Shown one piece after another: positions 11,149 to 24,777 of a stretch of DNA of 64,000 nt (position 1 is the first letter of the stretch; the number at the start of each line of letters is the position of its first letter). Location of the stretch: the NCBI RefSeq assembly GCF_051014685.1, contig NW_027478860.1, positions 310,001 to 374,000 on the forward strand, written 5' to 3'. This stretch comes from Ptiloglossa arizonensis (lineage: Eukaryota; Arthropoda; Insecta; Hymenoptera; Colletidae). A program made the position numbers and the translations under genes. The notes beneath the pieces were generated by a model, which was not told the DNA's origin, did no database searches, and saw only the letters and a program-made list of their open reading frames with translations.

Positions 11149-12741
11149 GGCCATTCTGGTTAAGCGTTTGAAGCAGCAGAATTGCGAAAAATTTTTTGCC
11201 TTCTCAACCATTTCTTGGCTTCAAACTCCCATATCTCGCGAACGGATTGACCTAACCCAAAAATTCCTATTGCATCTGAAAGTAGAAACTCGCCCGGTTA
11301 CAACGGTATGTGTATTTTTCCCCTAGGTCATCCTGGTTAAGCGATTGGAGCAGCAGAAGTGCGAAAAATTTGTTGTCTTGTCAACCATTTCTTAGCTTCA
11401 AAGTCCCATATCTCGCGAACGGATTGACCAGACCCAAAAATTCCTATTGTAACTGAAAGTAGAAACTCGCCCGATTACAACGGTATGTGTATTTTTTCCC
11501 TAGACCATTCTGGTTAAGCGTTTGGAGCAGCAGAATTGCGAAAAATTTTTTGCCTTCTCAACCATTTCTTAGCTTCAAACTCCCATATCTCGCGAACGGA
11601 TTAACCTAACCCAAAAATTCCTATTGCATCTGAAAGTAGAAACTCGCCCGATTACGACGGTATGTGTATTTTTTCCCTAGGCCGTTCTGTTTAAGCGTTT
11701 GGAGCAGCAGAATTGCGAAAAATTTTTTGCCTTCTCAACCATTTCTTGGCTTCAAACTCCCATATCTCGCGAACGGATTGACCTAACCCAAAAATTCCTA
11801 TTGCATCTGAAAGTAGAAACTCGCCCGGTTGCAACGGTATGTGTATTTTTCCCCTAGGCGATCCTGGTTAAGCGATTGGAGCAGCAGAAGTGCGAAAAAT
11901 TTGTTGCCTTCTCAACCATTTCTTGGCTTCAAACTCCCATATCTCGCGAACGGATTGACCTAACCCAAAAATTCCTATTGCATCTGAAAGTAGAAACTCG
12001 CCCGATTACAATGGTATGTGTATTTTTTCCCTAGCCCATTCTGGTTAAGCGTTTGGAGCAGCAGAATTGCGAACAATTTTTTGCCTTCTCTACCATTTCT
12101 TGGCTTCAAACTCCCATATCTCGCGAACGGATTGACCTAACCCAAAAATTCCTATTGCATCTGAAAGTAGAAACTCGCCCGGTTACAACGGTATGTGTAT
12201 TTTTCCCCTAGGTCATCCTGGTTAAGCGATTGGAGCAGCAGAAGTGCGAAAAATTTGTTGTCTTGTCAACCATTTCTTAGCTTCAAAGTCCCATATCTCG
12301 CGAACGGATTGACCAGACCCAAAAATTCCTATTGTAACTGAAAGTAGAAACTCGCCCAATTACAACGGTATGTGTATTTTTTCCCTAGGCCATTCTGGTT
12401 AAGCGTTTGAAGCAGCAGAATTGCGAAAAATTTTTTGCCTTCTCAACCATTTCTTGGCTTCAAACTCCCATATCTCGCGAACGGATTGACCTAACCCAAA
12501 AATTCCTATTGCATCTGAATGTAGAACCTCGCCCGATTACAACGGTATGTGTATTTTTTCCCTAGCCCATTCTGGTTAAGCGTTTGAAGCAGCAGAATTG
12601 TGAACAATTTTTTGCCTTCTCTACCATTTCTTGGATTCAAACTCCCATATCTCGCGAACGGATTGACCTAACCCAAAAATTCCTATTGCATCTGAAAGTA
12701 GATACTCGCCCGATTACAGTGGTATGTGTATTTTTTCCCTA
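11149..12741 (+). repeat. 9-monomer HOR, copy 2
   Basis: This repeats the order of 9,556-11,148. Its first monomer, 11,149-11,325, is a junction hybrid. The left part matches the tttgaagc monomer that follows copy 2 (12,742 onward), and the right part (cggttacaacgg, then taggtcatcc) matches 9,556-9,732. I noticed no further differences between the copies by eye. Confidence 0.9.
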
Positions 12742-15700
12742 GGCCATTCTGGTTAAGCGTTTGAAGCAGCAGAATTGCGAAAAATTTTTTGCCTTCTCAA
12801 CCATTTCTTGGCTTCAAACTCCCATATCTCGCGAACGGATTGACCTAACCCAAAAATTCCTATTGCATCTGAAAGTAGAACCTCGCCCGATTACAACGGT
12901 ATGTGTATTTTTTCCCTAGCCCATTCTGGTTAAGCGTTTGGAGCAGCAGAATTGTGAACAATTTTTTGCCTTCTCTACCATTTCTTGGCTTCAAACTCCC
13001 ATATCTCGCGAACGGATTGACCTAACCCAAAAATTCCTATTGCATCTGAAAGTAGAAACTCGCCCGATTACAACGGTATGTGTATTTTTTCCCTAGACCA
13101 TTCTGGTTAAGTGTTTGGAGCAGCAGAATTGCGAACAATTTTTTGCCTCCTCAACCATTTCTTGGCTTCAAACTCCCATATCTCGCGAACGGATTGACCT
13201 AACCCAAAAATTCCTATTGCATCTGAAAGTAGAAACTCGCCCGATTACGACGGTATGTGTATTTTTTCCCTAGGCCATTCTGGTTAAGCGTTTGGATCAG
13301 CAGAAGTGCGAAAAATTTGTTGTCTTGTCAACCATTTCTTAGCTTCAAAGTCCCATATCTCGCGAACGGATTGTGCTAACCCAAAAATTCCTGTTGCGTC
13401 TGAAAGTAGAAACTCGCCCAATTACAACGGTATGTGTATTTTTCCCCTAGGCCATTCTGGTTAAGCGTTTGAAGCAGCAGAATTGCGAAAAATTTGTTGT
13501 CTTGTCAACCATTTCTTAGCTTCAAAGTCCCATATCCCGCGAAAGGATTGACCAGACCCAAAAATTCCTATTGTAACTGAAAGTAGAAACTCGCCCGATT
13601 ACAACGGTATGTGAATTTTTTCCCTAGCCCATTCTGGTTAAGCGTTTGGAGCAGCAGAATTGCGAAAAATTTGTTGTCTTCTCAACCATTTCTTAGATTC
13701 AAAGTCCCATATCTCGCGAACGGATTGACCAAACCCAAAAATTCCTTCTGCGTCTGAAAGTAGAAACTCGTCCGATTACAAGGGTGTGCGTATTTTTTCC
13801 CTAGGCCATTCTGGTTAAGCGATTGGAGCAGCAGAATTGCGAAAAATTTGTTGTCTTCTCAACCATTTCTTAGCTTCAAACTCCCATATCTCGCGAACGG
13901 ATTGACCTAACCCAAAAATTCCTATTGCATCTGAAAGTAGAAACTCGCCCGATTACGACGGTATGTGTATTTTTTCCCTAGGCCATTCTGTTTAAGCGTT
14001 TGGAGCAGCAGAATTGCGAAAAATTTTTTGCCTTCTCAACCATTTCTTGGCTTCAAACTCCCATATCTCGCGAACGGATTGACCTAACCCAAAAATTCCT
14101 ATTGCATCTGAAAGTAGAAACTCGCCCGGTTGCAACGGTATGTGTATTTCTCCCCTAGGCCATCCTGGTTAAGCGATTGGAGCAGCAGAAGTGCGAAAAA
14201 CTTGTTGCCCCCTCAACCATTTCTTGGCTTCAAACTCCCATATCTCGCGAACGGATTGACCTAACCCAAAAATTCCTATTGCATCTGGAAGTAGAAACTC
14301 GCCCGGTTGCAACGGTATGTGTATTTTTCCCCTAGGCCATCCTGGTTAAGCGATTGGAGCAGCAGAAGTGCGAAAAATTTGTTGTCTTCTCAACCATTTC
14401 TTAGATTCAAAGTCCCATATCTCGCGAACGGATTGACCAAACCCAAAAATTCCTTCTGCGTCTGAAAGTAGAAACTCGCCCGATTACAATGGTGTGCGTA
14501 TTTTTTCCCTAGGCCATTCTGGTTAAGCGTTTGGAGCAGCAGAATTGCGAAAAATTTGTTGTCTTCTCAACCATTTCTTAGCTTCAAACTCCCATGTCTC
14601 GCGAACGGATTGACCTATCCCAAAAATTCCTATTGCATCTGAAAGTAGAAACTCGCCCGATTACGACGGTATGTGTATTTTTTCCCTAGGCCATTCTGTT
14701 TAAGCGTTTGGATGAGCAGAATTGCGAAAAATTTTTTGCCTTCTCAACCATTTCTTGGCTTCAAACTCCCATATCTCGCGAACGGATTGACCTAACCCAA
14801 AAATTCCTATTGCATCTGAAAGTAGAAACTCGCCCGGTTGCAACGGTATGTGTATTTTTCTCCTAGGCCATCCTGGTTAAGCGATTGGAGCAGCAGAAGT
14901 GCGAAAAATTTGTTGTCTTGTCAACCATTTCTTAGTTTCAAAGTCCCATATCTCGCGAACGGATTGTGCTAACCCAAAAATTCCTGTTGCGTCTGAAAGT
15001 AGAAACTCGCCCAATTACAACGGTATGTGAATTTTTTCCCTAGCCCATTCTGGTTAAGAGTTTGGAGCAGCAGAATTGCGAAAAATTTGTTGTCTTCTCA
15101 ACCATTTCTTAGATTCTAAGTCCCATATCTCGCGAACGGATTGACCAAACCCAAAAATTCCTTCTGCGTCTGAAAGTAGAAACTCGCCCAATTACAACGG
15201 TATGGGAATTTTTTCCCTAGCCCATTCTGATTAAGCGTTTGGAGCAGCAGAATTGCGAAAAATTTGTTGTCTTGTCAACCATTTCTTAGCTTCAAAGTCC
15301 CATATCTCGCGAACGGATTGTCCTAACCCAAAAATTCCTGTTGCGTCTGAAAGTAGAAACTCGCCCAATTACAACGGTATATGAATTTTTTCCCTAGCCC
15401 ATTCTGGTTAAGCGTTTGGAGCAGCAGAATTGCGAAAAATTTTTTGCCTTCTCAACCATTTCTTAGCTTCAAACTCCCATATCTCGCGAACGGATTGACC
15501 TAACCCAAAAATTCCTATTGCATCTGAAAGTAGAAACTCGCCCGATTACGACGGTATGTGTATTTTTTCCCTAGCCCATTCTGTTTAAGCGTTTGGAGCA
15601 GCAGAATTGCGAAAAATTTTTTGCCTTCTCAACCATTTCTTGGCTTCAAACTCCCATATCTCGCGAACGGATTGACCTAACCCAAAAATTCCTATTGCAT

Positions 15701-16635
15701 CTGAAAGTAGAAACTCGCCCGATTACAACGGTATGTGTATTTTTTCCCTAGACCATTCTGGTTAAGCGTTTGGAGCAGCAGAATTGCGAAAAATTTTTTG
15801 CCTTCTCAACCATTTCTTAGCTTCAAACTCCCATATCTCGCGAACGGATTAACCTAACCCAAAAATTCCTATTGCATCTGAAAGTAGAAACTCGCCCGAT
15901 TACGACGGTATGTGTATTTTTTCCCTAGGCCGTTCTGTTTAAGCGTTTGGAGCAGCAGAATTGCGAAAAATTTTTTGCCTTCTCAACCATTTCTTGGCTT
16001 CAAACTCCCATATCTCGCGAACGGATTGACCTAACCCAAAAATTCCTATTGCATCTGAAAGTAGAAACTCGCCCGGTTGCAACGGTATGTGTATTTTTCC
16101 CCTAGGCCATCCTGGTTAAGCGTTTGGAGCAGCAGAATTGCGAAAAATTTTTTGCCTCCTCAACCATTTCTTGGCTTCAAACTCCCATATCTCGCGAACG
16201 GATTGACCTAACCCAAAAATTCCTATTGTAACTGAAAGTAGAAACTCGCCCGATTACAACGGTATGTGTATTTTTTCCCTAGGCCATTCTGGTTAAGCGT
16301 TTGAAGCAGCAGAATTGCGAAAAATTTTTTGCCTTCTCAACCATTTCTTGGCTTCAAACTCCCATATCTCGCGAACGGATTGACCTAACCCAAAAACTCC
16401 TATTGCATCTGAAAGTAGAACCTCGCCCGATTACAACGGTATGTGTATTTTTTCCCAAGCCCATTCTGGTTAAGCGTTTGGAGCAGCAGAAGTGCGAAAA
16501 ATTTGTTGTCTTGTCAACCATTTCTTAGCTTCAAAGTCCCATATCTCGCGAACGGATTGTCCTAACCCAAAAATTCCTGTTGCGTCTGAAAGTAGAAACT
16601 CGCCCAATTACAACGGTATATGAATTTTTTCCCTA
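12742..16635 (+). repeat. Mixed monomers without a clear local period
   Basis: Twenty-two monomers, rich in the tttgttgtc types. The rare gattgtgcta monomer appears at 13,369 and 14,962, nine monomers apart. 14,962-16,100 parallels 8,240-9,400 at a 38-monomer offset. Hybrid monomers include 13,450-13,626 (tttgaagc left, gtcttgtc right) and the one near 16,105 (gacctaac followed by ctattgtaactg). One monomer near 14,190 has unusual local changes (aaacttgttgccccctc). Confidence 0.8.
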
Positions 16636-19600
16636 GCCCATTCTGGTTAAGCGTTTGGAGCAGCAGAATTGCGAAAAATTTGTTGTCTTCTCAACCATTT
16701 CTTAGATTCAAAGTCCCATATCTCGCGAACGGATTGACCAAACCCAAAAATTCCTTCTGCGTCTGAAAGTAGAAACACGCCCAATTACAACGGTATGTGA
16801 ATTTTTTCCCTAGCCCATTCTGGTTAAGCGTTTGGAGCAGCAGAATTGCGAAAAATTTGTTGTCTTCTCAACCATTTCTTAGATTCAAAGTCCCATATCT
16901 CGCGAACGGATTGACCAAACCCAAAAATTCCTTCTGCGTCTGAAAGTAGAAACTCGCCCGATTACAAGGGTGTGCGTATTTTTTCCCTAGGCCATTCTGG
17001 TTAAGCGTTTGGAGCAGCAGAATTGCGAAAAATTTGTTGCCTTCTCAACCATTTCTTGGCTTCAAACTCCCATATCTCGCGAACGGATTGACCTAACCCA
17101 AAAATTCCTATTGCATCTGAAAGTAGAAACTCGCCCGGTTGCAACGGTATGTGTATTTTTCCCCTAGGCCATCCTGGTTAAGCGATTGGAGCAGCAGAAG
17201 TGCGAAAAATTTGTTGTCTTTTCAACCACTTCTTAGCTTCAAAGTCCCATATCTCGCGAACGGATTGACCAGACCCAAAAATTCCTATTGTAACTGAAAG
17301 TAGAAACTCGCCCGATTACAACGGTATGTGTATTTTTTCCCTAGGCCATTCTGGTTAAGCGTTTGAAGCAGCAGAATTGCGAAAAATTTTTTGCCTTCTC
17401 AACCATTTCTTGGCTTCAAACTCCCATATCTCGCGAACGGATTGACCTAACCCAAAAACTCCTATTGCATCTGAAAGTAGAACCTCGCCCGATTACAACG
17501 GTATGTGTATTTTTTCCCAAGCCCATTCTGGTTAAGCGTTTGGAGCAGCAGAATTGCGAAAAATTTTTTGCCTCCTCAACCATTTCTTGGCTTCAAACTC
17601 CCATATCTCGCGAACGGATTGACCTAACCCAAAAATTCCTATTGCATCTGAAAGTAGAAACTCCCCCGATTACAACGGTATGTGTATTTTTTCCCTAGCC
17701 CATTCTGGTTAAGCGTTTGGAGCAGCAGAATCGCGAAAAATTTGTTGTCTTCTCAATCATTTCTTAGATTCAAAGTCCCATATCTCGCGAACGGATTGAC
17801 CAAACCCAAAAATTCCTTCTGCGTCTGAAAGTAGAAACTCGCCCGATTACAAGGGTGTGCGTATTTTTTCCCTAGGCGATTCTGGTTAAGCGTTTGGAGC
17901 AGCAGAATTGCGAAAAATTTGTTGTCTTCTCAACCATTTCTTAGCTTCAAACTCCCATATCTCGCGAACGGATTGACCTAACCCAAAAATTCCTATTGCA
18001 TCTGAAAGTAGAAACCCGCCCGATTACGACGGTATGTGTATTTTTCCCCTAGGCCATTCTGTTTAAGCGTTTGGAGCAGCAGAATTGCGAAAAATTTTTT
18101 GCCTTCTCAACCATTTCTTGGCTTCAAACTCCCATATCTCGCGAACGGATTGACCTAACCCAAAAATTCCTATTGCATCTGAAAGTAGAAACTCGCCCGG
18201 TTGCAACGGTATGTGTATTTTTCCCCTAGGCCATCCTGGTTAAGCGATTGGAGCAGCAGAAGTGCGAAAAATTTGTTGCCTTCTCAACCATTTCTTGGCT
18301 TCAAACTCCCATATCTCGCGAACGGATTGACCTAACCCAAAAATTCCTATTGCATCTGAAAGTAGAAACTCGCCCGATTACATTGGTATGTGTATTTTTT
18401 CCCTAGGCCATTCTGGTTAAGCGTTTGAAGCAGCAGAATTGCGAAAAATTTTTTGCCTTCTCAACCATTTCTTGGCTTCAAACTCCCATATCTCGCGAAC
18501 GGATTGACCTAACCCAAAAATTCCTATTGCATCTGAAAGTAGAACCTCGCCCGATTACAACGGTATGTATATTTTTTCCCTAGCCCATTCTGGTTAAGCG
18601 TTTGGAGCAGCAGAATTGTGAACAATTTTTTGCCTTCTCTACCATTTCTTGGCTTCAAACTCCCATATCTCGCAAACGGATTGACCTAACCCAAAAATTC
18701 CTATTGCATCTGAAAGTAGAAACTCGCCCGATTACAACGGTATGTGTATTTTTTCCCTAGACCATTCTGGTTAAGCGTTTGGCGCAGCAGAATTGCGAAA
18801 AATTTTTTGCCTCCTCAACCATTTCTTGTCTTCAAACTCCCATATCTCGCGAACGGATTGACCTAACCCAAAAATTCCTATTGCATCTGAAAGTAGAAAC
18901 TCGCCCGATTACAACGGTATGTGTATTTTTTCCCTAGCCCATTCTGGTTAAGCGTTTGGAGCAGCAGAATCGCGAAAAATTTGTTGTCTTCTCAACCATT
19001 TCTTTGATTCAAAGTCCCATATCTCGCGAACGGATTGACCAAACCCAAAAATTCCTTCTGCGTCTGAAAGTAGAAACTCGCCCGATTACAAGGGTGTGCG
19101 TATTTTTTCCCTAGGCCATTCTGGTTAAGCGTTTGGAGCAGCAGAATTGCGAAAAATTTGTTGTCTTCTCAACCATTTCTTAGCTTCAAACTCCCATATC
19201 TCGCGAACGGATTGACCTAACCCAAAAATTCCTATTGCATCTGAAAGTAGAAACTCGCCCGATTACGACGGTATGTGTATTTTTTCCCTAGGCCATTCTG
19301 TTTAAGCGTTTGGAGCAGCAGAATTGCGAAAAATTTTTTGCCTTCTCAACCATTTCTTGGCTTCGAACTCCCATATCTCGCGAAAGGATTGACCTAACCC
19401 AAAAATTCCTATTGCATCTGAAAGTAGAAACTCGCCCGGTTACAACGGTACGTGTATTTTTCCCCTAGGCCATTCTGGTTAAGCGATTGGAGCAGCAGAA
19501 GTGCGAAAAATTTGTTGTCTTGTCAACCATTTCTTAGCTTCAAAGTCCCATATCTCGCGAACGGATTGTCTTAACCCAAAAATTCCTGTTGCGTCTGAAA

Positions 19601-20175
19601 GTAGAAACTCGCCCAATTACAACGGTATGTGAATTTTTTCCCTAGCCCATTCTGGTTAAGCGTTTGGAGCAGCAGAATTGCGAAAAATTTGTTGTCTTCT
19701 CAACCATTTCTTAGATTCAAAGTCCCATATCTCGCGAACGGATTGACCAAACCCAAAAATTCCTTCTGCGTCTGAAAGTAGAAACTCGTCCGATTACAAG
19801 GGTGTGCGTATTTTTTCCCTAGGCCATTCTGGTTAAGCGATTGGAGCAGCAGAATTGCGAAAAATTTGTTGTCTTCTCAACCATTTCTTGGCTTCAAACT
19901 CCCATATCTCGCGAACGGATTGACCAAACCCAAAAATTCCTTCTGCGTCTGAAAGTAGAAACTCGTCCGATTACAAGGGTGTGCGTATTTTTTCCCTAGG
20001 CCATTCTGGTTAAGCGATTGGAGCAGCAGAAGTGCGAAAAATTTGTTGTCTTGTCAACCATTTCTTAGCTTCAAAGTCCCATATCTCGCGAACGGATTGT
20101 CTTAACCCAAAAATTCCTGTTGCGTCTGAAAGTAGAAACTCGCCCAATTACAACGGTATGTGAATTTTTTCCCTA
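16636..20175 (+). repeat. 20-monomer HOR, copy 1
   Basis: A 3,540-bp unit (20 x 177). From about 16,621 to 19,925 it matches the sequence 3,540 bp to its right with only two substitutions noticed: 18,783 (c here, a in copy 2) and 17,278 (a here, g at 20,818). Rare private variants are shared, including gaaacacgccc, cctaggcgattc, ttctcaatcatt and the tcccaagccc change that removes a TAG. Past 19,925 the copies diverge within the hybrid monomer 19,822-19,998. Confidence 0.93.
19822..19998 (+). repeat. Hybrid monomer at the 20-mer HOR boundary
   Basis: The left part is ttggcttcaaactc type and the right part is gaccaaac / cttctgcgtctg with cgattacaaggg. The equivalent monomer in copy 2 (23,362 onward) continues as gacctaac / ctattgcatctg. 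The switch again lies between the aaactccc site and the gacc site. Confidence 0.8.
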
Positions 20176-23100
20176 GCCCATTCTGGTTAAGCGTTTGGAG
20201 CAGCAGAATTGCGAAAAATTTGTTGTCTTCTCAACCATTTCTTAGATTCAAAGTCCCATATCTCGCGAACGGATTGACCAAACCCAAAAATTCCTTCTGC
20301 GTCTGAAAGTAGAAACACGCCCAATTACAACGGTATGTGAATTTTTTCCCTAGCCCATTCTGGTTAAGCGTTTGGAGCAGCAGAATTGCGAAAAATTTGT
20401 TGTCTTCTCAACCATTTCTTAGATTCAAAGTCCCATATCTCGCGAACGGATTGACCAAACCCAAAAATTCCTTCTGCGTCTGAAAGTAGAAACTCGCCCG
20501 ATTACAAGGGTGTGCGTATTTTTTCCCTAGGCCATTCTGGTTAAGCGTTTGGAGCAGCAGAATTGCGAAAAATTTGTTGCCTTCTCAACCATTTCTTGGC
20601 TTCAAACTCCCATATCTCGCGAACGGATTGACCTAACCCAAAAATTCCTATTGCATCTGAAAGTAGAAACTCGCCCGGTTGCAACGGTATGTGTATTTTT
20701 CCCCTAGGCCATCCTGGTTAAGCGATTGGAGCAGCAGAAGTGCGAAAAATTTGTTGTCTTTTCAACCACTTCTTAGCTTCAAAGTCCCATATCTCGCGAA
20801 CGGATTGACCAGACCCAGAAATTCCTATTGTAACTGAAAGTAGAAACTCGCCCGATTACAACGGTATGTGTATTTTTTCCCTAGGCCATTCTGGTTAAGC
20901 GTTTGAAGCAGCAGAATTGCGAAAAATTTTTTGCCTTCTCAACCATTTCTTGGCTTCAAACTCCCATATCTCGCGAACGGATTGACCTAACCCAAAAACT
21001 CCTATTGCATCTGAAAGTAGAACCTCGCCCGATTACAACGGTATGTGTATTTTTTCCCAAGCCCATTCTGGTTAAGCGTTTGGAGCAGCAGAATTGCGAA
21101 AAATTTTTTGCCTCCTCAACCATTTCTTGGCTTCAAACTCCCATATCTCGCGAACGGATTGACCTAACCCAAAAATTCCTATTGCATCTGAAAGTAGAAA
21201 CTCCCCCGATTACAACGGTATGTGTATTTTTTCCCTAGCCCATTCTGGTTAAGCGTTTGGAGCAGCAGAATCGCGAAAAATTTGTTGTCTTCTCAATCAT
21301 TTCTTAGATTCAAAGTCCCATATCTCGCGAACGGATTGACCAAACCCAAAAATTCCTTCTGCGTCTGAAAGTAGAAACTCGCCCGATTACAAGGGTGTGC
21401 GTATTTTTTCCCTAGGCGATTCTGGTTAAGCGTTTGGAGCAGCAGAATTGCGAAAAATTTGTTGTCTTCTCAACCATTTCTTAGCTTCAAACTCCCATAT
21501 CTCGCGAACGGATTGACCTAACCCAAAAATTCCTATTGCATCTGAAAGTAGAAACCCGCCCGATTACGACGGTATGTGTATTTTTCCCCTAGGCCATTCT
21601 GTTTAAGCGTTTGGAGCAGCAGAATTGCGAAAAATTTTTTGCCTTCTCAACCATTTCTTGGCTTCAAACTCCCATATCTCGCGAACGGATTGACCTAACC
21701 CAAAAATTCCTATTGCATCTGAAAGTAGAAACTCGCCCGGTTGCAACGGTATGTGTATTTTTCCCCTAGGCCATCCTGGTTAAGCGATTGGAGCAGCAGA
21801 AGTGCGAAAAATTTGTTGCCTTCTCAACCATTTCTTGGCTTCAAACTCCCATATCTCGCGAACGGATTGACCTAACCCAAAAATTCCTATTGCATCTGAA
21901 AGTAGAAACTCGCCCGATTACATTGGTATGTGTATTTTTTCCCTAGGCCATTCTGGTTAAGCGTTTGAAGCAGCAGAATTGCGAAAAATTTTTTGCCTTC
22001 TCAACCATTTCTTGGCTTCAAACTCCCATATCTCGCGAACGGATTGACCTAACCCAAAAATTCCTATTGCATCTGAAAGTAGAACCTCGCCCGATTACAA
22101 CGGTATGTATATTTTTTCCCTAGCCCATTCTGGTTAAGCGTTTGGAGCAGCAGAATTGTGAACAATTTTTTGCCTTCTCTACCATTTCTTGGCTTCAAAC
22201 TCCCATATCTCGCAAACGGATTGACCTAACCCAAAAATTCCTATTGCATCTGAAAGTAGAAACTCGCCCGATTACAACGGTATGTGTATTTTTTCCCTAG
22301 ACCATTCTGGTTAAGCGTTTGGAGCAGCAGAATTGCGAAAAATTTTTTGCCTCCTCAACCATTTCTTGTCTTCAAACTCCCATATCTCGCGAACGGATTG
22401 ACCTAACCCAAAAATTCCTATTGCATCTGAAAGTAGAAACTCGCCCGATTACAACGGTATGTGTATTTTTTCCCTAGCCCATTCTGGTTAAGCGTTTGGA
22501 GCAGCAGAATCGCGAAAAATTTGTTGTCTTCTCAACCATTTCTTTGATTCAAAGTCCCATATCTCGCGAACGGATTGACCAAACCCAAAAATTCCTTCTG
22601 CGTCTGAAAGTAGAAACTCGCCCGATTACAAGGGTGTGCGTATTTTTTCCCTAGGCCATTCTGGTTAAGCGTTTGGAGCAGCAGAATTGCGAAAAATTTG
22701 TTGTCTTCTCAACCATTTCTTAGCTTCAAACTCCCATATCTCGCGAACGGATTGACCTAACCCAAAAATTCCTATTGCATCTGAAAGTAGAAACTCGCCC
22801 GATTACGACGGTATGTGTATTTTTTCCCTAGGCCATTCTGTTTAAGCGTTTGGAGCAGCAGAATTGCGAAAAATTTTTTGCCTTCTCAACCATTTCTTGG
22901 CTTCGAACTCCCATATCTCGCGAAAGGATTGACCTAACCCAAAAATTCCTATTGCATCTGAAAGTAGAAACTCGCCCGGTTACAACGGTACGTGTATTTT
23001 TCCCCTAGGCCATTCTGGTTAAGCGATTGGAGCAGCAGAAGTGCGAAAAATTTGTTGTCTTGTCAACCATTTCTTAGCTTCAAAGTCCCATATCTCGCGA

Positions 23101-23465
23101 ACGGATTGTCTTAACCCAAAAATTCCTGTTGCGTCTGAAAGTAGAAACTCGCCCAATTACAACGGTATGTGAATTTTTTCCCTAGCCCATTCTGGTTAAG
23201 CGTTTGGAGCAGCAGAATTGCGAAAAATTTGTTGTCTTCTCAACCATTTCTTAGATTCAAAGTCCCATATCTCGCGAACGGATTGACCAAACCCAAAAAT
23301 TCCTTCTGCGTCTGAAAGTAGAAACTCGTCCGATTACAAGGGTGTGCGTATTTTTTCCCTAGGCCATTCTGGTTAAGCGATTGGAGCAGCAGAATTGCGA
23401 AAAATTTGTTGTCTTCTCAACCATTTCTTGGCTTCAAACTCCCATATCTCGCGAACGGATTGACC
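20176..23465 (+). repeat. 20-monomer HOR, copy 2
   Basis: Nearly identical to 16,636-19,925, with matching rare variants at an exact 3,540-bp offset. The match ends near 23,465, short of a full 20 monomers, so one copy's tail was probably rewritten by a later exchange. Confidence 0.93.
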
Positions 23466-24777
23466 TAACCCAAAAATTCCTATTGCATCTGAAAGTAGAA
23501 ACTCGCCCGATTACGACGGTATGAGTATTTTTTCCCTAGGCCATTCTGTTTAAGCGTTTGGAGCAGCAGAATTGCGAAAAATTTTTTGCCTTCTCAACCA
23601 TTTCTTGGCTTCAAACTCCCATATCTCGCGAACGGATTGACCTAACCCAAAAATTCCTATTGCATCTGAAAGTAGAAACTCGCCCGGTTGCAACGGTATG
23701 TGTATTTTTTCCCTAGCCCATTCTGGTTAAGCGTTTGGAGCAGCAGAATTGCGAAAAATTTGTTGTCTTCTCAACCATTTCTTAGATTCAAAGTCCCATA
23801 TCTCGCGAACGGATTGACCAAACCCAAAAATTCCTTCTGCGTCTGAAAGTAGAAACTCGTCCGATTACAAGGGTGTGCGTATTTTTTCCCTAGGCCATTC
23901 TGGTTAAGCGATTGGAGCAGCAGAATTGCGAAAAATTTGTTGTCTTCTCAACCATTTCTTGGCTTCAAACTCCCATATCTCGCGAACGGATTGACCTAAC
24001 CCAAAAATTCCTATTGCATCTGAAAGTAGAAACTCGCTCGATTACGACGGTATGAGTATTTTTTCCCTAGGCCATTCTGTTTAAGCGTTTGGAGCAGCAG
24101 AATTGCGAAAAATTTTTTGCCTTCTCAACCATTTCTTGGCTTCAAACTCCCATATCTCGCGAACGGATTGACCTAACCCAAAAATTCCTATTGCATCTGA
24201 AAGTAGAAACTCGCCCGGTTGCAACGGTATGTGTATTTTTCCCCTAGGCCATCCTGGTTAAGCGATTGGAGCAGCAGAAGTGCGAAAAATTTGTTGCCTT
24301 CTCAACCATTTCTTGGCTTCAAACTCCCATATCTCGCGAACGGATTGACCTAACCCAAAAATTCCTATTGCATCTGAAAGTAGAAACTCGCCCGGTTGCA
24401 ACGGTATGTGTATTTTTCCCCTAGGCCATCCTGGTTAAGCGATTGGAGCAGCAGAAGTGCGAAAAATTTGTTGTCTTCTCAACCATTTCTTAGATTCAAA
24501 GTCCCATATCTCGCGAACGGATTAACCAAACCCAAAAATTCCTTCTGCGTCTGAAAGTAGAAACTCGCCCGATTACAAGGGTGTGCGTATTTTTTCCCTA
24601 GGCCATTCTGGTTAAGCGTTTGGAGCAGCAGAATAGCGAAAAATTTGTTGTTTTCTCAACCATTTCTTAGCTTCAAACTCCCATGTCTCGCGAACGGATT
24701 GACCTATCCCAAAAATTCCTATTGCATCTGAAAGTAGAAGCTCGCCCGATTACGACGGTATGTGTATTTTTTCCCTA
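22831..24777 (+). repeat. 11-monomer HOR, copy 1
   Basis: Eleven monomers (1,947 bp) repeated from 24,778. Markers at this offset are cgaaaggatt (22,921 and 24,868), tatgagtatt (gagt at 23,523 and 25,470; 24,054 and 26,001) and gaatagcg (24,631 and 26,578). The left part overlaps the tail of the 20-monomer copy, so this HOR was built from it. Confidence 0.88.
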
